Positions 21,277-32,698 of a DNA stretch of 64,000 bases are shown here, piece by piece. Positions within the stretch are counted from its first letter, which is position 1. Each line of letters begins with the position of its first letter. A program made the position numbers and the translations under genes. Under the pieces are notes generated by a model. It ran no database searches. It saw only the letters and a list, made by a program, of their open reading frames with translations, and was not told the DNA's origin. The stretch covers positions 1-64,000 of the forward strand of contig JASJFT010000109.1 of assembly GCA_030770425.1 (NCBI GenBank), in the 5' to 3' direction. This stretch comes from Darksidea phi. Lineage: Eukaryota > Ascomycota > Dothideomycetes > Pleosporales > Lentitheciaceae.

Positions 21277-23086
21277 TCATGCCCTTGCTTCTAGCCATTC
21301 GGCAGTCCTTTCCAACCCACCGTTGAACTCCCGCATGCCTGCCAGCAGTCCCCCGCCAACCGAGCCTACATCCCTTCCTACCGTCTCGAGAAGCATACAC
21401 AGCGGTATCTCGGGGCCTTCATCATCTCGACCCTGCTGCCGTGCCCGTTCCCGCCCGCTCTGAATGGCGGCCTGTATCTCAAACATGTTCGCACTGAGCT
21501 TGTACTTCGCTTCCGCCTTTTCCTTTTCGGCATCGAAGACCGCCTGCTCGTCGTCCACTTCCAGCGCGATCTCTTGCCTGCTGTTTTGCAATGCCAAGAT
21601 GTCTTTCCTGCGCTCGATGTTGGTGTTCTTGAGAATTCTCCGCTTTTGGAAGCCGGCGTTGAGCGTATCGTTCGCGTCTTGCAGGTCTAGCAACTTCTCA
21701 TCTAGGCTCTCCTTGAAAGCAAGAGCAAGATTGATCTCAACTCGAATCTGCTTCCGACGTGACGAGTCTTGAGCATTCTGCAGCTTCTCCGCCATCCTGC
21801 TGGCTCTGTGGTCAATGTTCTGTTCCAAGATGGTGCGCGTCGTATCGGCGACCGTAATGCCCCGCACGGTAGAGCCTTTGATGCGCATGACAGAGATGAC
21901 CTGTTTAGGGCCGCCGGACTTTGGACGCTTTCGAAACGGCTCGCCGCTCGCAGGCTTCTGCTTCGGAGCTGGTTGCCGGCCACGCGTCCTGGACCCCTCT
22001 TCTATAGCTGGCCCGTAGTCATTTAACTCCTCGGCTGAGGAGAGGTTGGCCGCCTCGTTCTCATCGTGCACTGCCTTTTGTGGGCGTCGCCGTATCCGAT
22101 CGGCATCGGGTGAGATCTCATCGGGCGCATCCTCACCAATCTCCATCTCCTCAGGCGTGTCTAGACTCGTTGCCCTCCGCCGCGGCTTCCTAGCTGCCGG
22201 TGTTGCTTGGACTTGGTCCTCTTCGTCCATGACTATCCGTCGGGATTTTCTTTCTTTGGCTGGCACTGGTGCGGGCGAGGGCCGTGCGGGTTGTTTTCTT
22301 TGCTTAGGTGCCTTCTTCGCCTTCTTCGCCGACGGGAAGGGTTGTGATTTCTCGACAGATGCTGGCTGCGGAGGCGAAGAGAGCTCATCCACCTCCTCTT
22401 CTGCGACGCCCTCGGTGGCGGACAGGGTCGGTTGTTCTTGTGCCACCACTCGTGTGACAGAGTGGTCCACGGGCGGAGATAGTTCGTCCTCGCTGTCCTC
22501 CCCGTCCTGTGGGGCGCCGGGCGTGGTGAATTCTGGCCCGAAATGGGATGCCGAAGACAACCTTGGGCGCTCAGTGGGAAGCCGGCTGGGTGTAACGGGC
22601 TTTGGTTCGGTCGACTTGGGCCTGCGCGGAAAATCGACAGTCGACCTAACACCCATAGCGCCAATGCTATCGGCAACGGGTGTCTTCCGCGGCGTCCCTT
22701 GACCCATTGCTTGATGCACCTTTTCGCTGTGCTGCAGCATAGAGAGCTCGTCGGGTTCGTCGTCCATGTCCTCGCGCATTGGCGAGACGGTGCCGACGAC
22801 GCGCTTGCTCTTCTCGACCGAATGCATCTCATCGTCGCGTTCCGGGCTGAGGTCGTCGGGCTCGCCGTCGTCTGCACTGGCCTGCACCGTGGCAGAGCCG
22901 CGCTTCCTCTTACCGAGTTGCGGGGTCACGACGCGGTGGACAGGGGGGTCTTTCTGCGCAGGAGCGAAGCTGAAGCCAAAGTTTTCGAGGACTGAGGACG
23001 CGCTGAGGGGGTCAGTACTGCGGATGAGGCGCTGTTTGGGGTAGAGACTCACCCGGCGCCACGCATTCGCTGCTGGCGTCGCTCAT
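21277..23086 (-). CDS. Probable inner kinetochore subunit, Ame1/CENP-U-like
   Basis: Two exons, 23086-23053 and 22991-21277, joined over a 61-bp intron (gtgagt to ctcag), give 582 residues; splicing links MSDASSECVAP to VLENFGFSFAP. The N-terminal two thirds are disordered with acidic DELS/DEIS repeats and several basic AT-hook-like patches (KKAKKAPKQRKQPARPSP, RKPRRRA). The last 200 residues form a long predicted coiled coil (HRASRMAEKLQNAQ through KAEAKYKLSANMFEIQAAI), then a short conserved tail. This layout (disordered, basic, then one coiled coil preceded by ISVMRIKGSTVRG) is what I remember of fungal Ame1/CENP-U proteins of the CCAN. The assignment is moderate; another coiled-coil nuclear protein is possible. 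Confidence 0.6.
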
Positions 23087-23299
23087 GCCTGTCCACGGGG
23101 GCCATGGCGGCGGGAGTGGGGGAGAAGAGTGCGATGGGGTGGTGGTGTTGCGGACGAGATGGACGCGCTGGTGCACGGGCACGGGTAGGGATCCGACATT
23201 CAAATGTTCAATGCTCCCAAACAAGTCCTACCTATATAACCTCGACTCGCTGGCGACAGCCAACCCACCCCCAGTGGAAGACATTCTGCACAGTTCGAA
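23087..23299. promoter_or_regulatory. Compact divergent promoter
   Basis: Only 213 bp separate the divergent start codons of the kinetochore candidate and the CX9C-like gene. A TATA-like cctatataac lies near 23230, about 65 bp before the downstream ATG. Confidence 0.5.
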
Positions 23300-24292
23300 A
23301 TGGGCTGGCTCTGGGGTGCAAAAGACACTCTCGACCCGTCGCTGCGCGACTTCCTCGAGAAGGAAGCGCCCATCGGCCCCAAGCCTGCGCTGCCCAAACC
23401 CGCCGTAAAGCCCGTCGACCCACGGCCAACACCCACACCCACACCCACACCCCCCTCACACCCCCCTACACACTCCGACGCACCAGCTCCGCCCGCCGTG
23501 CCGCCGCAGTCGCACTTCCAGGACGGCCGCTATGCACATCTGTGGAAGGGCTACCTGCCCCAGCAGGAGCTCGAGAACCGCGGCAAGACGGAGCAGGACA
23601 AGCTGCGCGACATTGTGGACTCGTACAACGACCGCAAGGCGCAGATGGGCCAGGCTGCCCTGGAGAACTGTGCCTTCGAGTACATGGCCCAGTTTGAATG
23701 CTTCATGCGCCCCGATTTGCGGCAGCTGTCGACCATGTGCCACCGTGAGTCGCGCACCTTCAACAGCTGCTACGACGCGCAAAAGAAGTGTCTCAACGCC
23801 CTGGGCTGGATGGATGTGAGCACCTGGGATACCGAGCACAGCGAGAGGATGCAGATGCACGCCGACAAGCTGTACCAGCAGAAGCTGGAGCAGCAACGGC
23901 TGGTGGACAAGGCGAAGGAGGACGGCCGGCCGGAGCCCCAGTTTGAAAACGTGCTTTCCAAGCAGAACGTTGCGCGTGCCCTGGCGGGGAAGACGCTGAC
24001 ACCCACGCTGCGCGCTACGCCGAGCCAGCCCGACGACGACGATGAGGCCGACGTGTGGAGGCATATCAAGCCCGAGTCGCGCCTGAAGTACGAGAAAAAG
24101 CTGTCTGAACTTCCGCCCGAGGAGCAAGAGTTCGAGCGCAAAGCCCTGCTTGGCGAGCTACGAGCCCAGACAGGCATGGCGAAGAAGGTCGAGCAGACGT
24201 TCATCGAAGAGCGCATAAATCGCATGAAGCGGAGAGAGGCCGGACAGGCGACAATAGGGGATACCATCAAGCGATTATGGGGATGGGGTTGA
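23300..24292 (+). CDS. DUF3128/PANTS-type CX9C-like protein
   Basis: Intronless ORF, 330 residues. Residues 35-70 form a Pro-rich linker with a short TP repeat (the DNA there repeats cacccacac). The core, about residues 70-175, carries a cysteine pattern: a Cys in ENCAFEYMAQFECFM, another in TMCHRESRTFNSCYD, then KKCLNALGW. This is the layout of DUF3128 proteins, small CHCH-like proteins often linked to mitochondria. The C-terminal half is charged and helical (EQQRLVDKAKEDGRPEP, RINRMKRREAG) and would fit a coiled coil. Function is unknown; the location in the mitochondrial intermembrane space is inferred from the cysteine pattern. The start has a good A at -3. Confidence 0.65.
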   Translation: MGWLWGAKDTLDPSLRDFLEKEAPIGPKPALPKPAVKPVDPRPTPTPTPTPPSHPPTHSDAPAPPAVPPQSHFQDGRYAHLWKGYLPQQELENRGKTEQDKLRDIVDSYNDRKAQMGQAALENCAFEYMAQFECFMRPDLRQLSTMCHRESRTFNSCYDAQKKCLNALGWMDVSTWDTEHSERMQMHADKLYQQKLEQQRLVDKAKEDGRPEPQFENVLSKQNVARALAGKTLTPTLRATPSQPDDDDEADVWRHIKPESRLKYEKKLSELPPEEQEFERKALLGELRAQTGMAKKVEQTFIEERINRMKRREAGQATIGDTIKRLWGWG

Positions 24293-25974
24293 GCTCACCC
24301 GTACCGTAGATCCTGTATACTTCTGTGCGATATCACGACGTCACGTCTGTCGAATCTCTCGTCTTTGAAACAACACTTCTTGGTCCCGTGGTTCGGTGCT
24401 GACAACCAATTCAATCAAATTGGCAACCCTCCCATGTATACTTTAACAACTCTTCAAATACATCTCACAACCAATCCTACGCACTTTCCGACCACTTTCG
24501 CCAGTATGCCCACCACATCCTCAAGCGCTTCCCCACGTCGGCCCTCCCTCCTAGGGCATCACCAGCCCACGAGGGCGAAAAGAAATCAGTGACCATCTCT
24601 CCGCCTCCAGAATGCCACATTGACATATTTTCAAACCATCAAGGCCGTGCATTCTTCCCAAGGACCAGACTCCCACTATGCAAATCCAAACCAAATCCAC
24701 CATCAACGACTATGGGCATCGTGCGCCAGCAAACGACGCCACTCACCAGCGCAAGGTTGGAGCTGCGGCAAGGGTACATAATATGTGAGGGCTTCTGGGT
24801 CTTGCGTCGCCACTCCTAAAACACAGTAGTACCGTAAGGGAGAGGTCTTCTAGACAAAGAAAAGTACCGCTGGGCGGAATGAATAAAAGGGGGGTGCAAC
24901 AGCGCATGTCAACTTTCCTTGGCCCCAACCTACCGCCACCACAAGTATGCAGACGCTTTGACCGTCGAGCCACTCTCAACCAAGGACACCGATGACCGTC
25001 GCGACAGCGGCATACCCCGGCTCTCCCTAGGCTTTGTTGAAACCCCACTTTGAATCTACTGTGTCAGGTCTGCAAGAGGGGCCTAAATCGGGGAGTGTGG
25101 GGCGAGAAGGGTGCAGAGCTGGGCACACTACATCCATATTACGTGTCTCGCAAAGGTATATGCACAGACATCTGAGGAGGCAAGCAACTGCCGGAGATGC
25201 AAGAGCTTTCAGTGCCAACTAGGGAGCATGGGAGAGCAGGAAAGGACGAACAGGATCGAGCGTCTGGGCACATGTTGTTTCCGTGGAAGGTGGATTTTCA
25301 TCATCCAGATGGGGGCCCAGATGTGACCGATTGCGAAAGTGATGCGACAGATGAAGCGCCATGTTATCATACTTGGTGACCGGATTATATTCTACTGCCC
25401 CCACATTTGACACTGGACTCTTGACCTGCATTTTAAGTCAAATGGACACTGACTAGAATTAAATCGACAAGTTCTCATTCAGTCAAGTGAATGTTACTGC
25501 GATCGAATGGTGAGACATGAGAGGAAATGTCGTGGGCAGTAATATCATAGTACAACTAAACCTCAGCATCAAGAGGAAGACATATCCGATACAAACACAA
25601 CGATAACAACATGTTCGCCCCTAACTAAGGAATGTCGTTTATGCGATCGGAATCTCTTGGTTTTGTCACGAGCAGTGTTTTTTGCATTGCACATGTGAAG
25701 GTTCTCTGCCACATTCGGTCGCGGCAAGACAAGGAGGCAGGGGGGCCGAGAGGTCAATGCTTCACAGGGTTGGAAATAACTCCTCAATCGAGACAGTCAC
25801 ATGCCGATATCTCTCATCCCATTCCACAGTTCATTCCTGTGTAAACAATAACAACAATAACCCCTTTGCTTATACAGTACCGCACTTCTACTATTCTCTT
25901 CTCTCCGTCCCCTTTTCTAACATTATTCGGCTTCTTCACTTTGCAATTACCCTTTCGTTCTTCCAATCCGCTAC
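24293..25974. other. Intergenic region, 1.7 kb
   Basis: No supportable gene on either strand. It holds a short terminal fragment of a dispersed repeat at about 24642-24692. A pyrimidine-rich leader precedes the WSC gene. Confidence 0.45.
24642..24692 (+). repeat. Terminal fragment of dispersed repeat R1
   Basis: About 50 bp ending in ctcccactatgcaaatccaa resemble the end of the copies at 36975-37241 (plus) and 46751-46990 (minus). Only the extreme end of the element is present, consistent with a heavily 5'-truncated insertion. Confidence 0.45.
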
Positions 25975-27042
25975 ATGACGTTCCTGTCTGAAAGCAGCGA
26001 CAGAAGGCAGCTCTATTTTGTTTCTCCTGTTTCTTTTGTCTATTTTCTTTACCTACAGCGCGCAGAGTTTGAGAGCATAGAGCTAACCTTCCGCCCTGAG
26101 CGGCTTGCTAACTGTCCACAAAAGGGTCTAGAATTCGAGTACCCGCCCAACACTTACGTAGGATGCTTCGAGGCATCGGCAGATAGCCAAACCTTGCTGG
26201 ACGGCGCGACATTCCCAGGTGTCACTGATCTAACGCACGAGATATGTGATGGCTTGTGCATCGACTTTTCCTACTTCGGTATCAGCGGCAACGACTGTAG
26301 CTGCGGCAACGAAAAGAAATACGATGGCACAGACGACCGTAGCAAATGCGTTACTCCCTGTGACGGAATGACTACACCTAAACAGGAGTGCGGCGGTACT
26401 GATCGTACTTCGCTATGGAAACGTCCTGTACGTCCTCAACGCTCTTGCCGACTACTCTGTCTAACGGTATTAGCTCACTAACGGATGCCCGGATGCTGAA
26501 TACCTAGGCTGTTTCGAAGCAAGAAGCGCTGGCAAAGACCTACTGACAGACGCGTCTACCAAGACCACTGACGATCAGGAGGGATGCCAGGCCTGGTGCA
26601 AGGACAGGGCCAACGGCGGGCCATTCCGGTTCTTCTCAATCGAACAGGAGACCTGTCGCTGCGGCAATAGGCCGCAAGTTTTCTTCCCGAAACCCGGACT
26701 CGGCAAGTGCGACACGCCATGCGTAGGAAATATTAAAGAAGAGTGCGGTGGCCTGGATCAGATCTCGCTGTGGAGAAACACGAATGCACGTCTTCTCCAT
26801 ACGACATGCTCGTTGTCATTTCGCTAATTCGCCTCTAGACTGGCCCTGGACCCCATCCTGGACCTCGTCCGAAGCCTGTCTGGCCCCCGAACCGCCCGCC
26901 CTCGGCACCTGGCGATGGAGTAGACCTTTACCCTTGGTGGGATAGCAGTAGCAGCGACGACGAGGACCATAAGCCGTACAAACACCATGAACACCACCAC
27001 AAACACCACGGTAAATGGCACGACGAGAACGGTGAGGATTGA
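25975..27042 (+). CDS. Two-domain WSC protein with His-rich tail
   Basis: Predicted exons 25975-26427, 26474-26785 and 26839-27042 (322 residues). Two WSC domains are clear: the first from YVGCFEASADSQTLL to ECGGTDRTSLW with CSCGN in the middle, the second from YLGCFEARSAGKDLL to ECGGLDQISLW with CRCGN. WSC domains bind carbohydrate in fungal wall sensors and secreted oxidases. An N-terminal hydrophobic run (LYFVSPVSFVYFLYL) may be a signal anchor but is not a clean signal peptide. The tail is Pro-rich, then acidic and His-rich (HHEHHHKHHGK). Intron 1 (46 bp, gtacgt to ttag) has a good ctaac branch. Intron 2 needs a GC donor (gcacgt at 26786) to keep the His-rich tail in frame; using GT at 26790 gives a different tail stopping at 26945. 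No transmembrane segment follows the domains, so secretion is inferred. Confidence 0.7.
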
Positions 27043-27890
27043 TTGATTGATTGAGGAGGTAGGGTTGCCGGGATGAAATAGCTTTAGGGTTGCGAGAATT
27101 CGGACACTGTTGGATTTGCCGGGTCACTCATTTGGCGAGGTGGTTGTGTAGGTAGTCAAATTGAATCGGTCTACTTTCGTATATGATTCCGTTCCAATTT
27201 TAATGTTTTCCGCATACTATCTTGTATTGCGTTGCACTCGCAACGCAGGGCCCTGTGCCTTGGTAGGTATTCACCCCATATGTGTCGGTGTTCAATCCGT
27301 CTCCCTCTCAGACCGTCTTTTTATGGAGCATTCAATGCCTATTGGGGTAAAAGGATAATTTAATTCGCATACGAGGTATCTCCAGAAGTTTGCAACCTAC
27401 AAACAAACTCTTGCGAATCCGCGAACGATGTAAGGCTTCATGTCTGTAGCGCTTCCGGACTAAATAACGTGTGCCGAGGGTCGTTAGAGATCTGAATATC
27501 CAAACTCATGGGTCGCTTGCGGATTTTGTGGGCCGAAAGCGGCTCCGCACTGCAACGCGGGGTTCGACTTCCGAAATAGGCATGATGGAACAGCTTTCCA
27601 CCATTCTTCCTCCCAACTCGTCGAGCCAAACACAAAGTCTTCGTCGTTCTAATGCTCGGAAATATTGCTCAGATCCGCTCGGATTGGTTGTCGCATCCGC
27701 GTGTGGGCGCAGCCGAAAAGAGTTGCACCGGAATCGGAACGCGGAACCGCAAGGCGGAACCGCAGATTAGGTATATAAATGTTCATTTCGCAAACATGTC
27801 CTCTCCTAAGTAGAATCTCTCACTTCAAACAGTCCCGCACCAAACAATCCTAACTCTTACTTCTTCGCTCCCTCCAAGAGACTCTTCATC
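27043..27890. other. Intergenic region upstream of the GFA-type gene
   Basis: About 850 bp without a gene. The last 120 bp contain a TATA box and pyrimidine-rich leader. Confidence 0.45.
27772..27780 (+). promoter_or_regulatory. TATA box of the GFA-type gene
   Basis: tatataaat lies 111 bp before the ATG at 27891, a plausible spacing with a 70-80 nt pyrimidine-rich leader. Confidence 0.55.
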
Positions 27891-28529
27891 ATGACACTCT
27901 CCCTCCATCCTCTAGTCGATAACGGCATCAAGAAGGGCGACGCCAATAAGTCCGGTGGAAAACTCTACTGTCACTGCTCCTCCAAAAAAGTCGAGGTAAC
28001 CCTATCCAGCAACGTCGCACATAATCACGCGTGCGGTTGCTCCAAATGCTGGAAGCCATCGGGTGCCCTCTTCTCCGTCGTCGGTGTCATTCCCGTCGAC
28101 CAAGTTAGCGTTACTGCCAACGCCGACAAACTCGACGTTGTGGACGAATCAGCAGCCATCCAACGCAACGCCTGCAAGGAGTGCGGTGTGCACATGTTCG
28201 GCAGGATTGTGAATGACCATCCGTTTAAGGGCTTGGACTTTGTGCACACCGAGTTGAGCGATAGCCAGGGCTGGCAGGAACCTCAGTTTGCGGCGTTCGT
28301 GTCGAGTATTATCGAACAGGGCTTTGAGCCAAAGCGCATGGATGAGGTGCGGGGGAAGTTTACGAAAGAGGGGTTGGAAACATATGATGTTTTGAGTCCG
28401 CCTTTGGTAAGCACCCTTGGAGTAACAGTTCTCAAATTCGAGACTTTGCTAACTTATAACCCTACCGCGAAGATGGATTTGATTGCGACATATACTGGAA
28501 AGAAGAATGGAAGGCTCTCGAGACTGTAG
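27891..28529 (+). CDS. GFA-family protein (glutathione-dependent formaldehyde-activating enzyme-like)
   Basis: Exons 27891-28406 and 28473-28529 encode 190 residues; the 66-bp intron is a multiple of three, so the unspliced frame stays open, but gtaagc, a gctaac branch and splicing to [15 protein letters not shown] match the family. Zinc-ligand cysteines are in [16 protein letters not shown] and [11 protein letters not shown]. The family founder was described as forming S-hydroxymethylglutathione from formaldehyde and glutathione; here the size (190 residues) and [10 protein letters not shown] match fungal versions. The reaction is inferred from family. A TATA box lies 111 bp upstream. Confidence 0.85.
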   Translation: MTLSLHPLVDNGIKKGDANKSGGKLYCHCSSKKVEVTLSSNVAHNHACGCSKCWKPSGALFSVVGVIPVDQVSVTANADKLDVVDESAAIQRNACKECGVHMFGRIVNDHPFKGLDFVHTELSDSQGWQEPQFAAFVSSIIEQGFEPKRMDEVRGKFTKEGLETYDVLSPPLVSTLGVTVLKFETLLTYNPTAKMDLIATYTGKKNGRLSRL

Positions 28530-29058
28530 ATATATGGATGAATGTGGATGACGAACAAACTAACCTAGTGAACGATTCGAGGTTAAAGGACAACTGAGAT
28601 AGCAGCAGCTCCGGACGTGTAAGGTGAAGGCGCGAAATGTACAGTAATAACCAGGCAAGGGGTAGAAGAGGCGTGACGGGGGATAGCAGGCTCCGAGGTC
28701 AGGATCGTCGATATGTATGCTGATGAGCACCTCGATCACCCATGCTACGGTCTCATAGCGAACCAAATTTCATAGGTACTGCTAACATTTAGTGACGTCG
28801 AGCGGGATTTGGGCCGTGAAAACTTCCTGGACAATCATAGGGTGACATATATCAGGTTAACGTGCCTTTCTGTTGAAGCTAACTACAGATCTGGTGTGAT
28901 AGAACGACCTCAGTCAAGTCGTAGTGGCATCTCATCCTTTAGCTATCCAGAAGTCGTAGTTGGCGAATTCATACAAGTACTAGAGAAACCTTGATCATTT
29001 GGAATAGTTATTTGTCGAAGATAACTTTGCCCCAGAGGTATCGGCGACACCGTTCCCA
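28530..29058. other. Intergenic region
   Basis: About 530 bp between the GFA-type gene and the convergent P450 relic. No gene seen. Confidence 0.4.
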
Positions 29059-30715
29059 TCAAGTTATGATCTTGACCCTGATCCCTTGGGAGCCTTCCTT
29101 CGCCACCGGGAAAAACATGTCGCTCGCCAAAGCCACATCCGTCTCATCCGTTTCATAGAGCTGCAAAATCCCCACATCAGAAAGGTCTCGGACATCCTGG
29201 GAGCCAAAATGACCAAAGACACCCACTATGCACAGATACAACTCTGCCCACGCCAGGTTGAGACCGACGCAGGCCCGGGATCCTTTGGAGAATGAGACGA
29301 GGTACTTCTCAAGGCGGCTAGAATCGGCCTTCAGCCAGCGATCCGGGTCGAAACTATTCGAGTTTGGGAATATCTTTTCATCATGATGCATTAATGGGGT
29401 TGTCATACTCACAGGAGTCCCGGGCGGGATTATCCAGTCACCAAGCTTTAGGGAAGTATCCGGTGCGATACGTGCACTTCTGGCCGTTGTTCCATATCCT
29501 AGACGCAGTCCTTCTTTTAGAACGGCGGTGAGGAAGGGTAGCTTCTCCATCTCAAGCAGTGAGGGTTTGCTTGCGGGATTTGGGAACGCTGAAATGAGCT
29601 CATCCTTCAGCCGTCTAAGCAAGATGGGTTTCGACAATAAGTGGAAGAGGATAACGGTGAGACACCAAGACGTAGTATGAGTTGCAGCTCCAACAAGCAG
29701 AACGGCTTCTTCAGCGAGCCGGCCTGTTTCCTTCTCGCTTTCTGGAAGGTCGCTTTGCAACAGAGAATGGAAAATTGTGTTGGCGGATTCGTTCGTATTA
29801 TCGACCCTTTGTCGGCGGATATCTTCGATCTGGGTTATACGTTCCTGTCATAACGGTCTAGTCAGTGGATATAATCCAGACACAACGGCGTGAATATCAA
29901 CGAACCCTCTTGAGGCGAATAGTAGAAGAGACTTCCTCGCCTATTTTTACAGCAATGGACTCTGGTAATGCAAGCATGATATACAAAATCCAGTTCATGT
30001 GCCTTAATAAAGCGATGGACTTGGCTGCCCCAAAGGACGTATTGTGGAAGAGGGGGTCAAACCCGGGTGCCTCGATGTGGTGATCTGACCTGCCAAAACA
30101 ATATTGCATTACAACATCTGAAACAAATCAGCTGGAGGGATTTCAGAGAAATGGTGGAGGTTGGAATGACGTGCCATTGGTGAAGGCCGAGAATGCGTAT
30201 TCCATGGAAATAACGTCTCCTTGGTCTCCGCACGCTTTGAGTCGTCGAATCAGGGCTTCGACACGCTCCTCGACGACTGGTAGCAGCTTTCGTACGTTCT
30301 GCTTAGAGAAGAATGGGTTGATGGCACCCCTCCGATGGCGATGCAAGGCATGCGGCGCCGTTCCGAGGATCGAGGCCGGAATCCCGATTCCCTTGGTTTG
30401 CCAGCTCCATTTGTCTCGCCTGTTGCTGCCTGTGCTGACTCTGTACACAACGTCCCAGAAGTCGGGATCGGCGACGTGCAGTTCGTAGGGATTTATGCGG
30501 ACGATTGGGCCATACTGTTCGTGAAGACTCTTTATCTTCCAAATGTACTTCCCGCCGCAGACAATGTCGTAGTAAAACTCATACTAGAAGGTCGCTGCGG
30601 CGAGCCAAGGGCCCGGGAAGTGAGCTATCTTGCTAAGAAATAGCCGGCGATATATCAAGAATGACATGTATGCTAGCGAGGCGCTCAAGAGGGAGAAAAG
30701 GACGGAGAAGTCCAT
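29059..30715 (-). pseudogene. Cytochrome P450 with one nonsense codon
   Basis: Minus strand, exons 30715-30175, 30117-29906 and 29844-29059, sum 1539 nt (512 codons), normal P450 length. All landmarks are present: N-terminal membrane helix, the HFPGPW hinge, YGPIVRINPYELH, FTND spliced to VVMQYCFGRSDH, I-helix LVGAATHTTSW, the ExxR motif in KEGLRLG, DPDRW and the haem loop FSKGSRACVG. The single lesion is TAG at 30586-30584 (codon 44), directly after PGPWLAAATF; TGG to TAG is the simplest explanation because related proteins often have Trp-Tyr-Glu-Phe-Tyr here (recollection). Intron 1 requires a GC donor (gcacgt, 30174-30118) to preserve FTNDVV. Intron 2 is 61 bp. Likely a membrane-bound monooxygenase of secondary metabolism before it was lost. 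Divergent from a Zn2Cys6 gene. Confidence 0.8.
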
Positions 30716-30968
30716 GATGAGGACCGCTGTGGCAGTGATGAGGAGTTGGAAGCGATAGAGTCTGAAGGAATGACCGCTTGAGCTGTGCAAGGAACCTGCG
30801 ATAACATCTTCAACAAGGATGGATCGGTCACATGACAGCTGTGTGCAGCCAGGGCCGATGATTGGTCCAGCGTACGAGGTGCAGGACGTGCCAACGTGCC
30901 AACGCCGACTTACGGCCCCGTCAGCCGAGTATCTGTCCGCAATATCGACTTTGTCCAAATAAATCGCC
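30716..30968. promoter_or_regulatory. Divergent promoter, P450 and Zn2Cys6 relics
   Basis: 253 bp between the divergent ATGs of the broken P450 and the broken regulator. The arrangement suggests the regulator once controlled the P450. No clear motif identified. Confidence 0.4.
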
Positions 30969-32523
30969 ATGCGGTCTGGAGAGGGGAAGACGATTGACCG
31001 GCGGGCAACTAGCCAAAGATCGAGAGCGGGCTGCTTAACATGCAAACGGCGGCGCGTCAAGTGTGACGAGGGGCATCCGCACTGTCTGCGTTGCGACGGG
31101 GCGCATCCACGCTGCGAGGGCTATCCAAGCGCATTGATATCGCAAAGTGCGCCGCCAGTGTTGTCGAGGAAAGTTAAACCTCTGCTCCTCCCAAAGCCCG
31201 AGAGTGTCGTACCTCTATCCACTTCTCGACCCACGGCGATACTCCCAGGGGAGACTGAGATTGAGAATCGTTATCTCCGTTACTTTCAAGAAGAGACGAC
31301 ATGTGGCTTTTAGAGTGTGTGGGACTGGACTTTGTGGAATCGGCTCATGCCTCAGGGGTGCCACCATGAACTTTTCATACGAGATGCTGTCGTCGCCATC
31401 GGCGCCCTTCATAAACCCCTGCGCATGTCGTCTTCTGCTGGGCGAGAACCACCACACGCCTATACCACGCATTCGATGGCGGAGCTACATCGTGAGTTCG
31501 CCTACCGCACATATGGAAAAGCCCTGAAAAAGATGCAGCTTGCGATTGACGCTGGCTCCGGACCGCGACATGCGCTAGTCGCCTGCTTGCTTGTTGTTTG
31601 CTTTGAGAGCCATAATGGGAATCGATACAAGCTCTGGTACATGCCAAACACGGACTACACATCTTTCAGCAATGGACCAGTCGCTCCATACGCGTCGAGG
31701 ACGAAATCATAGACGCGTTCAAAAACCTTGACATCCAGATTACAACGGTTAACGACAGGCGCCCGACTGCGCATCACGAAAGGTTGCTAGATGAGGATTC
31801 GGCCATGGAAAAATCGATGCCAGATCGCTTTGAGAACTTGGTCCAAGGAAAGCATTATTGGGGTATCATTATGCGCAAATGCTGTCATTTCCTGGCTAGA
31901 ACCTGGAGCCGCACACAGCCGGGCTCCTTGGCTCGAGAGTTTCATATGAAGGTCCCTGGAAGTGTGGTAGTCACAGTTGGCGATACCATCCATACCACAT
32001 CGGTTAAGGTTGATGATACTGTCAGAGATGGCCTACAGCGTCATTGCGAAGACATGTCTCGCTGGCTAAAGGCTTTTGAACCAATTTTGACCGGGGCATG
32101 ACAAACTGGCAAAGCCACACCGAGAGAATATGTGACCGCGACGATGCTCCGAATCCAGGCTTTAACCGCAAAAATAACCCTCGAAGGAGTGGTCTTCACT
32201 CGGGAGCTACTATATGATCAGTTTTTCCCGGAGTTTAGGGAGATCATTCGTCTTGCAGAGGATATCCCACTGTGCGCAATTCAAACTCAAGGTTCGACTT
32301 CTGGGCAGGTAGTTTTCTTCTCGACCTCGGCCTCGTTGTTCCACTATTCTTCGTGCTCCTGCGGTGCAGAGACGCCGTGTTGCGGCGGCGGGCCATTAAC
32401 ATACTAAAATCTTGGCATGTGGAATGCTGGCGGGATCCTTTGCTTATTGTAGCGATTGGTCGGTTTATTATGGATGTCGAGGAAGAGGGCATAGTAGATG
32501 GCTTTATTCCAGAATCATCATGA
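30969..32523 (+). pseudogene. Zn2Cys6 transcription factor, multiply disrupted
   Basis: The ATG at 30969 opens a frame with a perfect zinc cluster: GCLTCKRRRVKCDEGHPHC, then CDGAHPRC (CX2CX6CX6CX2CX6C). A TAG at 31311-31313 interrupts the conserved run RYLRYFQEETTCGF / WDWTLWNRLM, in frame on both sides. A frameshift near 31.65 kb moves the coding sequence to a frame with HIFQQWTSRSIRVED. Another stop, TGA at 32099-32101, falls inside that frame, and a second shift near 32.29 kb leads to FDFWAGSFLLDLGLVV and on to TGA at 32521-32523. The fungal-specific domain is otherwise recognisable. TAG and TGA are each one C:G to T:A change from CAG/TGG and CGA, fitting RIP, but the shifts show longer decay. 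Confidence 0.75.
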
Positions 32524-32698
32524 GCTATTTTGACTGCCAAATGCCATTGCCCTCCCCAACGTACTCTACTTGTACAATGCGTACAGCGAACTGGCGGACC
32601 CGACAGTGGTCTGAGATGGACAGAAAGGTTTATTCGGTGGTAGATTACTTTACTACTCTTGCTACTCCTCCTTCCTACTATGGAAAGCACCCCTATAC

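Noticed and set aside
22046..22702. Plus-strand frame of 218 codons opposite the kinetochore candidate
   Set aside because: Antisense shadow of a Ser/Pro/Glu-rich coding region; no start context or domain.
23456..24127. Minus-strand frame of 223 codons opposite the CX9C-like gene
   Set aside because: Leu/Val/His-rich shadow caused by the high GC of the real gene; no domain.
27559..27572. ggttcgacttc as a tRNA T-loop
   Set aside because: No matching A box, acceptor stem or anticodon arm upstream; chance match.
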